A DNA stretch of 64,000 nucleotides from Streptomyces sclerotialus (GCF_040907265.1 NZ_JBFOHP010000002.1:4216001-4280000); one strand, 5' to 3'; positions 16,345 through 25,915 are shown, numbered from the stretch's first letter. Program-made: numbers and translations. The notes: generated from the letters alone by a model not told the origin.

Positions 16345-16995
16345 ATGGCCACGTTGCTGCTGATCGACTCGTCCGTCTTCCCCGAGGGCGCCTCCGCCTC
16401 GCGTGCGGTGACCACTGCCTTCCGCCGCACCTGGGAGGAACAGCACCCCGGCGGCACGGTGATCCACCGTGATCTGGCCGCCGACCCGCTGCCGCACCTC
16501 GACGCCGTCGCCGCCTCCGCCGGCTTCAGCGACCCCGCCACGCACACTCCGGAGCAGCAGGCGGCGTTCGCGCTGCGGACGAAGCTCGCCGAGGAGATCG
16601 AACAGGCGGACGCGATCGTCATAGCCGCCCCGATGTACAACTTCACGATTCCGTCGACCCTGAAGGCGTGGCTGGACCAGGCGATCATCATGGGCCGCAC
16701 CACCGGTGACACCCCGTCCGCCAAGGGCACCCCGGTCGTCGTCGTGGCCAGCCGCGGCGGCAGCTACGCCCCGGGCACCCCGCGCGAGCCCTTCGAGTAC
16801 GTGCAGAACTACCTGGAGGCCGTGCTCAGCGGCGGGTTCGGCTTCGAGGTGGACTTCATCGTGCCCGAGCTGACGATGGCGCCGTCGAACCCGGCGATGG
16901 CCGAGCTGATCCCCCTCTTCGAGGCCTCGCGCGAGAAGGCGCAGGAGGAGGCGGTCACCAAGGCCAAGGAGCTCGCGGAGCGCGTGTCCGCCTGA
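16345..16995 (+). CDS. azoR: FMN-dependent NADH-azoreductase
   Basis: A 216-residue flavodoxin-like quinone/azo reductase. It starts MATLLLIDSSVFPEGASASR (phosphate-binding loop for FMN). AAPMYNFTIPSTLKAWLDQ is the family signature for the FMN isoalloxazine site, and ASRGGSY is a second FMN contact. The enzyme reduces quinones and azo compounds by two electrons with NAD(P)H, giving protection from electrophile stress. The ATG has an AGGAG site at 16331. It is followed by a strong 21-bp hairpin at 17019-17064. Confidence 0.9.
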   Translation: MATLLLIDSSVFPEGASASRAVTTAFRRTWEEQHPGGTVIHRDLAADPLPHLDAVAASAGFSDPATHTPEQQAAFALRTKLAEEIEQADAIVIAAPMYNFTIPSTLKAWLDQAIIMGRTTGDTPSAKGTPVVVVASRGGSYAPGTPREPFEYVQNYLEAVLSGGFGFEVDFIVPELTMAPSNPAMAELIPLFEASREKAQEEAVTKAKELAERVSA

Positions 16996-17018
16996 ACCCG
17001 ACCGGCCTCATGACGGCG

Positions 17019-17064
17019 GGGACGGCGGGGGATGTGAGGTACGCCTCACATCCCCCGCCGTCCC
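17019..17064. terminator. 21-bp perfect hairpin downstream of azoR
   Basis: Arms 17019-17039 and 17044-17064 are perfectly complementary over 21 bp around a TACG loop. There is no T-tract. It lies between azoR and tRNA-Leu, which are convergent, and probably blocks transcription from both sides. Confidence 0.75.
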
Positions 17065-17146
17065 AGTTCCGGCCGACGCCGGCCGACGCCCCGGGAACAA
17101 CTGGTCCGAGGACGACCGCCCCGCGGCCAACCGCTCCTCGGACAAC

Positions 17147-17188
17147 GAAAAACCCCCCGGTCCGGATCTCTCCGGGACCGGGGGGTCC
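17147..17188 (-). terminator. tRNA-Leu terminator
   Basis: On the minus strand, immediately after tRNA-Leu, a GC-rich hairpin (arms around CCCCCCGGTCC and GGACCGGGGGG) is followed by TTTTT, a canonical intrinsic terminator. Confidence 0.85.
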
Positions 17189-17192
17189 TCTG

Positions 17193-17276
17193 TGCGCGAG
17201 GGGGGAGTTGAACCCCCACGCCCTTTCGGGCACTGGAACCTGAATCCAGCGCGTCTGCCTATTCCGCCACCCGCGC
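17193..17276 (-). tRNA. tRNA-Leu (anticodon CAG)
   Basis: An 84-nt class II tRNA. Acceptor GCGCGGG pairs with CTCGCGC, discriminator A, D-arm with GGCGGAATAGGCAGAC, anticodon stem CTGGA/TCCAG with loop TTCAGGT (CAG), a long variable arm (GCCCGAAAGGGC) and T-loop GTTCAACTC. CCA is not encoded. It reads CUG, the most used Leu codon here. Confidence 0.96.
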
Positions 17277-17821
17277 ATGGGTGTTGCCGTTCGATTCTCT
17301 CACCGGCGATCCGGGCCGTTCGGTCCGGGTCTTCGGCGGGAGCGCCTTTCGACATGGAAAACATTAGCACGCTGCAGGGGGTGCCTTCACACCCGTTCCC
17401 CGCCGGCCGCCACCCGGCCGCTCGCGGACCCCCTTCACGCCTGCCGCGCGCCCCGCTCTCGAACGGCTCCGCACCCCCGCTCGTCCCGGCCGGTCATGGG
17501 TCCGTCACCCGCCCGGCCCCGCCGCGGGCATCCAATCCTCCCCGTGGCGTCAGTACGGCGCCCGTGGGAAAGGTCCATCCGGGCACCCCGTACGTCCTCA
17601 ACGGCCCCGCCCGCCCGGGGAGACCGGCAGTTGCGGGACACTGTCGTGCGGCCGCATCTACGATCGCAGTCAGCATCGGACGGCGAGCGTGGGCAACCTT
17701 GTGAGAGGCGACACTCGTCCTCTAGGCGGGAAAGGGGAACCAGCTGTTTTCCCGACGCGTGGATACGATCAGTAAGCAGTACAGGGACGACCCTGAAGAA
17801 GACTGAGGAAGGAGGTGCCCC
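17277..17821. other. long leader/promoter region upstream of fhaA
   Basis: A 545-bp gap between tRNA-Leu (leftward) and fhaA (rightward). The first part must hold the tRNA-Leu promoter. Near fhaA, GGATACGAT at about 17761 resembles a -10 element, and AAGGAGGTG just before the GTG is a near-perfect ribosome site. No gene or structured RNA is recognised in the middle, although the frame stays open by composition. Confidence 0.6.
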
Positions 17822-18634
17822 GTGGGAGTACTGAAACGCTTCGAGCAGCGTCTCGAGGGCCTCGTCAACGGCACCTTCGCCAAGGTGTTCAAGTCCGAGG
17901 TGCAGCCCGTGGAGATCGCGGGCGCGCTCCAGCGTGAGTGCGACAACAACGCCACGATCTGGAACCGCGACCGGACCGTCGTCCCCAACGACTTCATCGT
18001 GGAACTGAGCGCTCCGGACTACGAGCGCCTCAGCCCCTACAGCGGTCAGCTCGGTGACGAGCTGTCCAGCATGGTGCGGGACTACGCCAAGCAGCAGCGC
18101 TACACGTTCATGGGCGCGATCAAGGTCCACCTGGAGAAGGCGGAGGATCTCGACACCGGCCTGTACCGCGTGCGCAGCCGTACCCTCGCCGCCAGTTCGT
18201 CACAGCAGGGAGGCGCCGCCCCGCAGGGTGCCGGCGCGGCCCGGGCCGGCCGGCCCGGCGGCGGACACGTGGGCCCGCCCCCCATGCCCTCGTCTCCTCC
18301 GCCCGGTGCGCCGCAGGCCTCGCGCCCCGGCGCCGGACCGCAGCCGCAGGCCCAGACCCGGCGCTGGATCGAGATCAACGGCACCCGCCATCAGATCTCG
18401 CGCCCGACGCTGGTCCTCGGCCGCAGCACCGACGCCGATGTACGCATCGACGACCCGGGGGTCTCGCGCCGACACTGCGAGATCCGGACCGGATCGCCGT
18501 CCTCGATCCAGGATCTCGGGTCGACGAACGGCATCGTGGTGGACGGGCAGCACACCACCCGCGCTACGCTCCGCGACGGCTCGCGGATCGTCGTGGGCAG
18601 CACCACCATCGTTTACCGGCAAGCCGAAGGGTGA
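17822..18634 (+). CDS. fhaA: FhaA: DUF3662 and FHA-domain signalling protein
   Basis: A 270-residue protein. Residues 1-120 are the DUF3662 domain (GVLKRFEQRLEGLVNGTFAK onward), residues 125-180 are a Gly/Pro/Ala linker, and residues 185-270 are an FHA domain with the phosphothreonine-binding signature LVLGRSTDAD...SRRHCEI...LGSTNGI. In mycobacteria FhaA reads phosphorylation by PknB and links it to MviN and cell wall synthesis; the same role is expected here. It is the first gene of the fhaA-fhaB-pstP-rodA-pbpA-pknB operon, 10 bp before fhaB. GTG start with a strong AAGGAGGTG site. Confidence 0.94.
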   Translation: MGVLKRFEQRLEGLVNGTFAKVFKSEVQPVEIAGALQRECDNNATIWNRDRTVVPNDFIVELSAPDYERLSPYSGQLGDELSSMVRDYAKQQRYTFMGAIKVHLEKAEDLDTGLYRVRSRTLAASSSQQGGAAPQGAGAARAGRPGGGHVGPPPMPSSPPPGAPQASRPGAGPQPQAQTRRWIEINGTRHQISRPTLVLGRSTDADVRIDDPGVSRRHCEIRTGSPSSIQDLGSTNGIVVDGQHTTRATLRDGSRIVVGSTTIVYRQAEG

Positions 18635-18644
18635 AGCGGGGGCA

Positions 18645-19181
18645 ATGTCAGAGCTGACCCTCACGGTCATGCGGTTGGGTTTCCTCGCCGTACTGTGGCT
18701 GTTCGTCATCGTGGCCGTACAGGTCATCCGCAGCGATCTGTTCGGCACGCGCGTCACGCAGCGCGGCGCCGCCCGCCGCGGGGGCCAGGAGCCGCGAGGC
18801 GCGCAGCGGCAGGCGGCACCGCCGCAGGCGCAGCAGCAGCGCCGTCAGGAGAGCGGCCGCGGCGGTGGCAACCGCCAGCGGCGCGGCGCCCCCACCAAGC
18901 TGGTGGTCTCCGAAGGGACCCTCACGGGCACGACGGTCGCCCTGCAGGGCCAGACCATCACCCTGGGGCGGGCGCACGACTCCACGATCGTGCTGGACGA
19001 CGACTACGCCTCCAGCCGGCATGCCAGGATCTACCCGGACCGGGACGGGCAGTGGATCGTCGAGGACCTCGGGTCCACCAACGGCACGTACCTCGACCGG
19101 ACCCGGCTGACGACTCCGACGCCGATTCCGCTGGGAGCGCCGATCCGCATCGGCAAGACCGTCATCGAGCTGCGGAAGTAG
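18645..19181 (+). CDS. fhaB: FhaB: membrane-anchored FHA protein
   Basis: A 178-residue protein with one N-terminal transmembrane helix (residues 8-27, VMRLGFLAVLWLFVIVAVQV), a Gln/Arg/Gly-rich basic linker and a C-terminal FHA domain (ITLGRAHDSTIVLDDDYASSRHARI...DLGSTNGTYLD). The FHA domain binds phosphothreonine on kinase partners. Orthologues (FipA/FhaB) connect PknB to FtsZ/FtsQ and septum formation. The position inside the kinase operon supports this. The ATG at 18645 is 10 bp after fhaA. Confidence 0.93.
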   Translation: MSELTLTVMRLGFLAVLWLFVIVAVQVIRSDLFGTRVTQRGAARRGGQEPRGAQRQAAPPQAQQQRRQESGRGGGNRQRRGAPTKLVVSEGTLTGTTVALQGQTITLGRAHDSTIVLDDDYASSRHARIYPDRDGQWIVEDLGSTNGTYLDRTRLTTPTPIPLGAPIRIGKTVIELRK

Positions 19182-19190
19182 TACGACAAT

Positions 19191-19210
19191 GAGCGAGCGG
19201 AGCGAGCGAG
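19191..19210. repeat. GAGCGAGC short repeat between fhaB and pstP
   Basis: GAGCGAGCGGAGCGAGCGAG is made of overlapping GAGCGAGC/GGAGCGAG units. Such tracts recur in Streptomyces intergenic DNA. No function can be assigned here. Confidence 0.5.
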
Positions 19211-19310
19211 CCGCGGCGGTCCTCTCGGCCGGCCCGTGCGCGCTCCCGACCGGAGGGTGGGCAGTGTGGCGCGAGACCGGCTGTACCCCGAGCCGACGGG
19301 CGAGGTGCGC

Positions 19311-20840
19311 ATGAGTCTGTCACTGCGCTTTGCCGCGGGATCCCACAAGGGCATGATCCGGGAGGGCAACGAGGACTCCGGGTACGCCGGCCCGCGCCTG
19401 CTCGCCATCGCCGACGGCATGGGCGGCCAGGCTGCCGGTGAGGTCGCCTCCTCCGAGGTCATCTCCACGCTGGTCCAGCTGGACGACGACGTGCCCGGTT
19501 CGGACATCCTCACCTCGCTCGGCACGGCCGTGCAGCGCGCCAACGACCAGTTGCGCGTCATGGTCGAGGAGGACCCCCAGCTGGAGGGCATGGGCACGAC
19601 CCTGACCGCCCTGCTGTGGACGGGTCAGCGGCTCGGCCTCGTGCACGTCGGCGACTCGCGCGCGTACCTGCTGCGCGACGGCGTGCTCACGCAGATCACG
19701 CAGGACCACACGTGGGTGCAGCGGCTGGTCGACGAGGGCCGGATCACCGAGGAAGAGGCCACGACGCACCCGCAGCGGTCGCTGCTGATGCGGGCGCTGG
19801 GCAGCGGTGACCATGTGGAGCCGGACCTCTCCATCAGAGAGGTGCGCGCCGGGGACCGGTATCTGATCTGCTCCGACGGGCTGTCGGGGGTGGTGAGCCA
19901 CCAGACGCTGGAGGACACCCTCGCCAGCTATCAGGGCCCGCACGAGACGGTGCAGGAGCTGATCCAGCTCGCGCTGCGCGGCGGCGGCCCGGACAACATC
20001 ACCTGCATCGTGGCCGACGTGCTGAACGTCGACGACACCGACACGCTCGCCGGGCAGCTGAACGACACCCCGGTGATCGTGGGCGCGGTGGCGGAGAACC
20101 AGCACCAGTTCGGTGACGGTGCCATGCAGACCCCCGCGGGCCGTGCGGCCGAGCTGGGCCGTGGCGGGCGCGGTGACGTGCCCCCGCAGCCGGCCGGCGG
20201 GTTCGGTCCGCCCGGGAGCGGCGGCGCGGAGACCGTTCCGCCGCAGGGCGCGTACGGCGCGTTCGTCGACGAGGACTACGCGCAGCCGCGGCGCCGGGGC
20301 CGGTGGATCAAGCCGACGCTGATCGTCGCGCTGTGCCTGGCCGTGGTGGGCGGTGGCCTGTACGCGGGGTACCGCTGGACGCAGTCGCAGTACTTCGTGG
20401 GTGCCAAGGACGGGCATGTGGCCCTGTACCAGGGCATCAGCCAGGACCTGGCGTGGTTCTCCATGAACAAGATCGATCAGGATCACCCCGAGATCGAACT
20501 CAAGTACCTGCCCGCCTACCAGCGCAATCAGGTCGAGGAGACGATCGCGGTCGACAGCCGGACGCAGGCTCTGGCCAAGGTCGGCGAGCTCGGCAAGCAG
20601 GCCGGTGCGTGCAAGTCCCTGCAGCAGCGGGAGGCCGCGGAGCGCGAGGCGGCCCGGAAGAAGAGCGAGCGCCAGGCAGGCGGGACCGCCGGTACCAAGC
20701 CGGACGCGACCACCAAGCCGGGCACGACGAAGCCGGGCACCGACGCGGGCAGCGCGAGCCCCACTCCCACGCCGTCCACCAGCAACTCCCCCTCCGCGGA
20801 GCAGCAGCGGCTGGAAAAGAATTGCAGCACCCAGCAGTGA
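19311..20840 (+). CDS. pstP: PP2C-family Ser/Thr phosphatase PstP
   Basis: A 509-residue protein. The N-terminal PP2C domain (about residues 1-240) has the metal-binding motifs REGNEDSG, IADGMGG, VGDSRAYLL and GGGPDNITCIV. An acidic/Gly linker is followed by one transmembrane helix (about residues 340-358, TLIVALCLAVVGGGLYAG) and an extracellular Lys/Thr/Pro-rich tail. PstP dephosphorylates PknB and its targets. The start is debatable: ATG 19311 matches the family N-terminus, while an in-frame GTG at 19266 has a better GGAGG site and would add 15 residues. Confidence 0.93.
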   Translation: MSLSLRFAAGSHKGMIREGNEDSGYAGPRLLAIADGMGGQAAGEVASSEVISTLVQLDDDVPGSDILTSLGTAVQRANDQLRVMVEEDPQLEGMGTTLTALLWTGQRLGLVHVGDSRAYLLRDGVLTQITQDHTWVQRLVDEGRITEEEATTHPQRSLLMRALGSGDHVEPDLSIREVRAGDRYLICSDGLSGVVSHQTLEDTLASYQGPHETVQELIQLALRGGGPDNITCIVADVLNVDDTDTLAGQLNDTPVIVGAVAENQHQFGDGAMQTPAGRAAELGRGGRGDVPPQPAGGFGPPGSGGAETVPPQGAYGAFVDEDYAQPRRRGRWIKPTLIVALCLAVVGGGLYAGYRWTQSQYFVGAKDGHVALYQGISQDLAWFSMNKIDQDHPEIELKYLPAYQRNQVEETIAVDSRTQALAKVGELGKQAGACKSLQQREAAEREAARKKSERQAGGTAGTKPDATTKPGTTKPGTDAGSASPTPTPSTSNSPSAEQQRLEKNCSTQQ

Positions 20841-20863
20841 GGGCGTAGGGGGCCGTTGATCTC

Positions 20864-22261
20864 ATGAGCAGTACCAGCAACACCACCACCATCGGGACGA
20901 TCGGAGCCCCGAGCCGCCGGAACACCGAACTGGCGCTGCTCGTCTTCGCCGTGATCATCCCGGTGTTCGCCTACATCAACGTCGGGCTCGCCAAGGAGGA
21001 CACGGTCCCCGCCGGCGTGCTCGGCTACGCGCTGGGGCTCGGCCTGCTGGCGGGCGTCGCGCACCTGGTCGTGCGGAAGTGGGCGCCGTACGCGGACCCG
21101 CTGATGCTGCCGATCGCGACGCTGCTCAACGGCCTGGGTCTGGTGTTCATCTGGCGCCTGGACCAGGAGCCGCAGATCACCACGCCGCAGCTGGGCGGGG
21201 CGATGGCGCCGGGGCAGCTGATGTGGTCCACGCTGGGCGTGGCGCTGTTCCTGGGCGTGCTGATCTTCCTCAAGGACCACCGTGTCCTGCAGCGCTACAC
21301 CTACATCTCGATGGTCGTGGCGCTGGTCCTGCTGATCCTGCCGGTGTTCTTCCCGGCCCGCTTCGGTGCCCGCATCTGGATCACGATTCCGGGTGTGGGT
21401 TCGCTGCAGCCGGGTGAATTCGCAAAGATCATCATCGCGATCTTCTTCGCGGGCTATCTGATGGTGAAGCGCGACGCGCTGGCCCTGGCCAGCCGCCGCT
21501 TCATGGGCCTGTACCTGCCGCGCGGCCGCGACCTCGGCCCGATCCTGGTCATCTGGGCGCTGAGCCTGATGATCCTGGTGTTCGAGACCGACCTCGGTAC
21601 GTCGCTGCTGTTCTTCGGCCTCTTCGTCATCATGCTGTACGTCGCGACGGAGCGAACCAGCTGGATCGTCTTCGGTCTGCTGCTCAGCGGCGCCGGCGCG
21701 GTCGCGGTGGCCACCTTCGAGTCGCACGTCCAGACCCGTGTGCACAACTGGCTCAACCCGCTGGAACTGCTGAACGGCGGTGTCACCGAGACCGCTCAGG
21801 CGATGTACTCGTTCGGCTCCGGCGGCATTCTCGGGTCGGGCCTCGGGCAGGGCTACTCCCGCCTCATCGGCGGTATCGCGCCGAAGAGCGACTACATCCT
21901 GGCCACCGTCGGTGAGGAGCTGGGCCTGGCCGGTGTAATGGCGATCCTGCTGCTGTACGGCCTGCTGATCGAGCGCGGTATCCGTACGGCGCTGGCCGCC
22001 CGCGACCCCTTCGGAAAGCTGCTGGCCGTCGGCCTGGCCGGCGCGTTCGCGCTGCAGGTCTTCGTCGTCGCCGGCGGTGTCACCGGGCTGATCCCGCTGA
22101 CCGGTATGACGATGCCGTTCCTGGCCCAGGGTGGTTCGTCCGTCATCGCCAACTGGGCACTGGTCGCGATCCTCCTGCGCATCAGTGACACCGCGCGCCG
22201 GCCGGCCCCGGCGCCCGCCCCCTCCACCGACGCCGAGATGACCCAGGTGGTCCGACCGTGA
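20864..22261 (+). CDS. rodA: FtsW/RodA/SpoVE (SEDS) peptidoglycan glycosyltransferase
   Basis: A 465-residue polytopic protein with about 12 hydrophobic segments. The SEDS signatures are LQPGEFAKI, LVFETDLGTSLLFFGLF (with the catalytic Asp region) and the C-terminal MTMPFLAQGGSSVIANWALVA. SEDS proteins polymerise glycan strands from lipid II with a partner class B PBP, and the next gene encodes that PBP, overlapped by 4 bases. RodA is assigned rather than FtsW because it sits in the pknB operon and not in the dcw cluster. Confidence 0.92.
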   Translation: MSSTSNTTTIGTIGAPSRRNTELALLVFAVIIPVFAYINVGLAKEDTVPAGVLGYALGLGLLAGVAHLVVRKWAPYADPLMLPIATLLNGLGLVFIWRLDQEPQITTPQLGGAMAPGQLMWSTLGVALFLGVLIFLKDHRVLQRYTYISMVVALVLLILPVFFPARFGARIWITIPGVGSLQPGEFAKIIIAIFFAGYLMVKRDALALASRRFMGLYLPRGRDLGPILVIWALSLMILVFETDLGTSLLFFGLFVIMLYVATERTSWIVFGLLLSGAGAVAVATFESHVQTRVHNWLNPLELLNGGVTETAQAMYSFGSGGILGSGLGQGYSRLIGGIAPKSDYILATVGEELGLAGVMAILLLYGLLIERGIRTALAARDPFGKLLAVGLAGAFALQVFVVAGGVTGLIPLTGMTMPFLAQGGSSVIANWALVAILLRISDTARRPAPAPAPSTDAEMTQVVRP

Positions 22262-23721
22262 ACAAGCCCTTGCGCCGGGTCGCGATCTTCTGCGGCCTGC
22301 TCGTCCTCGCTCTGCTCGTCCGCGTCAACTGGGTGCAGTTCGTCCAGGCCGACGAACTGAAGAACGACAAGCACAACCGCCGGGTCGCCATCGAGCGGTA
22401 CAGCATCCCGCGCGGCAACATCATCGTCGGCGACAAGGCCGTGACGGGCTCGACCACGACCGACAGCGGCGACTTCAAGTACAAGCGCACGTACAAGGAC
22501 GGCCCCATGTGGGCGCCGGTCACCGGGTACGCGTCGCAGGCGTTCGACGCCAACCAGCTGGAGAAGCTGTACGACCCGATCCTCACGGGCACCGACGACA
22601 AGCTCTTCTTCAGCCGTACGGTGGACATGTTCACCGGTGAGAAGCAGCAGGGCGGCGACGTCGTCACCACCCTCGACGCCAAGGCGCAGAAGGCCGCGTA
22701 CGACGGTCTGAAGGGCAAGAAGGGCGCGGTCGCGGCCATCAACCCGGAGACCGGCGCGATCCTCGCCCTGGCCTCCGCGCCGTCCTACGACCCGTCGAGC
22801 TTCGCCGGGATGAGCGACGACGACGCCAAGGCGTACAACGGGCTGCTGAAGAAGAACAACGCCGACGACCCGATGCTGAACCGGGCGCTGCGCCAGACCT
22901 ACCCGCCCGGCTCGACCTTCAAGGTCGTCACCGCGGCCGCGGCGCTGGAGAACGGCCTGTACACGGACATCGACGCGAAGACGGACTCGCCGCTGCCCTG
23001 GACGCTGCCCGACACCCGCATCCCGCTGCCCAACGAGGGCAACATCCCGTGCGAGAACGCCAGCCTGCGTGAGGCGCTGCGCTGGTCCTGCAACACCGTC
23101 TTCGGCAAGATCAGCGCCGACCTCGGCAACAAGAAGATGATCGAGGAAGCCGACAAGTTCGGCTTCAACAAGGAACACTTCACGCCGGTCCGCGCCGAAG
23201 CCAGCGTCTACCCCGAGGACAACCGGCCGCAGAACGCCATGGCCGGCATCGGGCAGGCCTCCAACCGCGCCACGCCGCTGCAGATGGCCATGGTCGCCTC
23301 GGCGGTCGCCAACGGCGGCACGCTGATGAAGCCGTACATGGTCGACAAGCTGGTCGCGCCGAACCTCAACGTCATCCAGCAGGAGCAGCCGGAGAAGCTC
23401 AGCGAGCCGCTGAAGCCGGAGAACGCGCAGAAGCTGCAGGACATGATGGAGACGGTCGTCAAGACCGGTACCGGCACCAACGCCCAGATCCCGGGCGTCA
23501 CGGTCGGCGGCAAGACGGGTACGGCGCAGCACGGCGAGAACAACAAGGACAACCCGTACGCCTGGTTCATCTCCTACGCCAAGACCGACAAGGGCACCCC
23601 GGTGGCCGTCGCCGTGGTCATCGAGGGTTCCGACACACTGCGCGGCGACATCGCAGGTGGCAAGCTTGCCGCGCCCATCGCCAAGGCGGTCATGGAGGCG
23701 GTAGTCAACGGCAACAAGTGA
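22258..23721 (+). CDS. pbpA: class B penicillin-binding protein (PbpA-like transpeptidase)
   Basis: A 487-residue protein with an N-terminal membrane anchor (residues 7-25), a dimerisation domain, and a transpeptidase domain. The transpeptidase domain has the three active-site motifs S219-T-F-K222, S277-C-N279 and K419-T-G-T. It cross-links peptidoglycan stems and is the cognate partner of the preceding SEDS polymerase. The GTG start lies in a GTGA overlap with rodA, so the pair is translationally coupled. The length is typical for actinobacterial PbpA. Confidence 0.94.
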   Translation: MNKPLRRVAIFCGLLVLALLVRVNWVQFVQADELKNDKHNRRVAIERYSIPRGNIIVGDKAVTGSTTTDSGDFKYKRTYKDGPMWAPVTGYASQAFDANQLEKLYDPILTGTDDKLFFSRTVDMFTGEKQQGGDVVTTLDAKAQKAAYDGLKGKKGAVAAINPETGAILALASAPSYDPSSFAGMSDDDAKAYNGLLKKNNADDPMLNRALRQTYPPGSTFKVVTAAAALENGLYTDIDAKTDSPLPWTLPDTRIPLPNEGNIPCENASLREALRWSCNTVFGKISADLGNKKMIEEADKFGFNKEHFTPVRAEASVYPEDNRPQNAMAGIGQASNRATPLQMAMVASAVANGGTLMKPYMVDKLVAPNLNVIQQEQPEKLSEPLKPENAQKLQDMMETVVKTGTGTNAQIPGVTVGGKTGTAQHGENNKDNPYAWFISYAKTDKGTPVAVAVVIEGSDTLRGDIAGGKLAAPIAKAVMEAVVNGNK

Positions 23722-23866
23722 CCTCGGTCACGACCGTACCGGTCGCATATCAGGTGGCGGCCGCGGCCGGGCCGCATGATGCGGGCCGGGTACGGTATGC
23801 CCGAACAGCACACCGCCGGACCACACACAGGTGCGGTCGGGATCGACGGAGAGGGCTGGAGTAGCT

Positions 23867-25852
23867 ATGGAAGAGCCGCGTCGCCTCGGCGGCCGGTACG
23901 AGCTGGGCTCGGTGCTCGGCCGCGGTGGCATGGCCGAGGTCTACCTCGCCCATGACACCCGCCTGGGGCGCACCGTCGCCGTGAAGACGCTGCGGGTGGA
24001 TCTCGCCCGCGATCCGTCGTTCCAAGCCCGGTTCCGCCGTGAGGCCCAGTCGGCCGCCTCGCTGAACCATCCGTCCATCGTCGCGGTCTACGACACCGGC
24101 GAGGACTACGTCGACGGCGTCTCGATCCCGTACATCGTGATGGAGTACGTCGACGGCTCCACGCTGCGTGAGCTGCTGCACTCCGGCCGCAAGCTGCTGC
24201 CCGAGCGCTCCCTGGAGATGACCATCGGTGTGCTCCAGGCGCTGGAGTACTCCCACCGGGCCGGCATCGTCCACCGCGACATCAAGCCCGCGAACGTCAT
24301 GCTGACCCGCACCGGCCAGGTGAAGGTCATGGACTTCGGCATCGCCCGTGCGATGGGTGACGCCGGCATGACGATGACGCAGACCGCCGCGGTGATCGGC
24401 ACGGCCCAGTACCTCTCCCCTGAGCAGGCCAAGGGCGAGACCGTCGACGCCCGCTCCGACCTGTACTCCACCGGCTGCCTGCTGTACGAGCTGCTGACCG
24501 TGCGGCCGCCGTTCGTCGGTGACTCGCCGGTCGCGGTCGCGTACCAGCACGTGCGGGAGGAGCCGCAGCCGCCGAGCGCATTCGATCCGGAGATCACTCC
24601 GGAGATGGACGCGATCGTCCTGAAGGCCCTGGTCAAGGACCCGGACTACCGCTACCAGTCGGCGGACGAGATGCGCGCCGACATCGAGGCGGCGCTGGAC
24701 GGGCAGCCGGTCGCGGCCACCGCGGCGCTCGGTGCCGTCGGCTACGACCAGGACCAGCCCACCGCGACGCTGCGGCCCCAGGACCCGGCGGGCGCCACCT
24801 CCATGCTGCCGCCGACCAACCCCGACGACGGCGGTTACGGCTACGACGAGCGCCCCGACCGGCGCCGCGGCGGCCAGAAGAAGAACCGCACCTCCACGAT
24901 CCTGCTGATCCTGGCGGCGATCCTGGTACTCATCGGTGCGATCTTCATCGGCAAGGCGATGTTCAGCGGCGGCAAGACCGAGGGCACCTTCCCGGCTCCC
25001 AGCCTGGTCGGCAAGACCCTCGACGAGGCGCAGCAGGCCGGCCGCAACGGCGACTTCAAGGTCGTCAAGGGCGGCAGCAAGACCTGCGACAACGCCAAGA
25101 GGGGCCAGGTCACCAAGCAGCACCCGGCGGCCGGGACGGACATCGGGAAGGACGACACGGTCACGGTCACGATGTGCACCGGCCCGGCCAAGATCAGCGT
25201 GCCGGACGTGCTGGGCTACACCTTCGACAAGGCCAAGTCGATCCTGGAGAACAAGGGCTTCACGGACATCCAGCAGACGACGGAGCAGTCCGACCAGACG
25301 CCGGGCAAGGTCATCAGGCAGAACCCGGACAGCCAGACCGAGGCGGCCAAGGACAAGACGATCACCCTGACCGTCGCGGCCGCCAAGCCGAAGACCTCGG
25401 TGCCCGACGTCACCAACAAGCCCTTCGACCAGGCGGAGAAGCAGCTGACCGACCTGGGCTTCAAGGTGGCGCGTACCGACCAGGAGTCCGACCAGCCGGC
25501 CGACACCGTGCTGTCGCAGGACCCGGCCGGCGGCAGCCAGGCCGAGAACGGCTCCACGATCACCCTGACCGTCGCCAAGGCGGCGGAGAAGCTCCAGGTC
25601 CCGGACCTGGCCAACCAGAAGCTCAAGGACGCCAAGAAGACCCTCACCGACATGGGTCTCGCGGTCGGCAACATCACCGGCCCGCAGGACGACGACGCCA
25701 CCGTCGTGGTCTCCGACCCGATCGCCGGCACGGAGGTCGCCAAGGGCACCTCCGTGAACGTCACGACGATGCCCGGCAACGGGAACGACGGCGGGGACGA
25801 CGGCGGCGGCTGGTTCGGCGGCATGGACGGCTGGGGCCGCAACAAGAACTGA
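23867..25852 (+). CDS. pknB: PASTA-domain Ser/Thr protein kinase PknB
   Basis: A 661-residue transmembrane kinase. The cytoplasmic Hanks-type kinase (about residues 10-275) has GRGGMAEVY, catalytic K40, HRD at 136-138, DFG and GTAQYLSPEQAKGE. A juxtamembrane linker and one transmembrane helix (about 343-365) are followed by four extracellular PASTA repeats that bind muropeptides or lipid II. It phosphorylates cell-wall and division proteins and signals through FhaA/FhaB, opposed by PstP. The ATG at 23867 follows CTGGAG; the upstream in-frame ATG is not conserved. Last gene of the operon. Confidence 0.95.
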   Translation: MEEPRRLGGRYELGSVLGRGGMAEVYLAHDTRLGRTVAVKTLRVDLARDPSFQARFRREAQSAASLNHPSIVAVYDTGEDYVDGVSIPYIVMEYVDGSTLRELLHSGRKLLPERSLEMTIGVLQALEYSHRAGIVHRDIKPANVMLTRTGQVKVMDFGIARAMGDAGMTMTQTAAVIGTAQYLSPEQAKGETVDARSDLYSTGCLLYELLTVRPPFVGDSPVAVAYQHVREEPQPPSAFDPEITPEMDAIVLKALVKDPDYRYQSADEMRADIEAALDGQPVAATAALGAVGYDQDQPTATLRPQDPAGATSMLPPTNPDDGGYGYDERPDRRRGGQKKNRTSTILLILAAILVLIGAIFIGKAMFSGGKTEGTFPAPSLVGKTLDEAQQAGRNGDFKVVKGGSKTCDNAKRGQVTKQHPAAGTDIGKDDTVTVTMCTGPAKISVPDVLGYTFDKAKSILENKGFTDIQQTTEQSDQTPGKVIRQNPDSQTEAAKDKTITLTVAAAKPKTSVPDVTNKPFDQAEKQLTDLGFKVARTDQESDQPADTVLSQDPAGGSQAENGSTITLTVAKAAEKLQVPDLANQKLKDAKKTLTDMGLAVGNITGPQDDDATVVVSDPIAGTEVAKGTSVNVTTMPGNGNDGGDDGGGWFGGMDGWGRNKN

Positions 25853-25880
25853 GGCCGGCAGCGGCGACAAGAGGAACGGC

Positions 25881-25915
25881 AGAGGGCCCGGGGCACGAGA
25901 CGCCCCGGGCCCTCT
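25881..25915. terminator. bidirectional terminator between pknB and sortase genes
   Basis: A perfect 14-bp stem (AGAGGGCCCGGGGC and its complement) around a 7-nt loop, between convergent genes. There is no T-run, as is common in Streptomyces. Confidence 0.8.
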
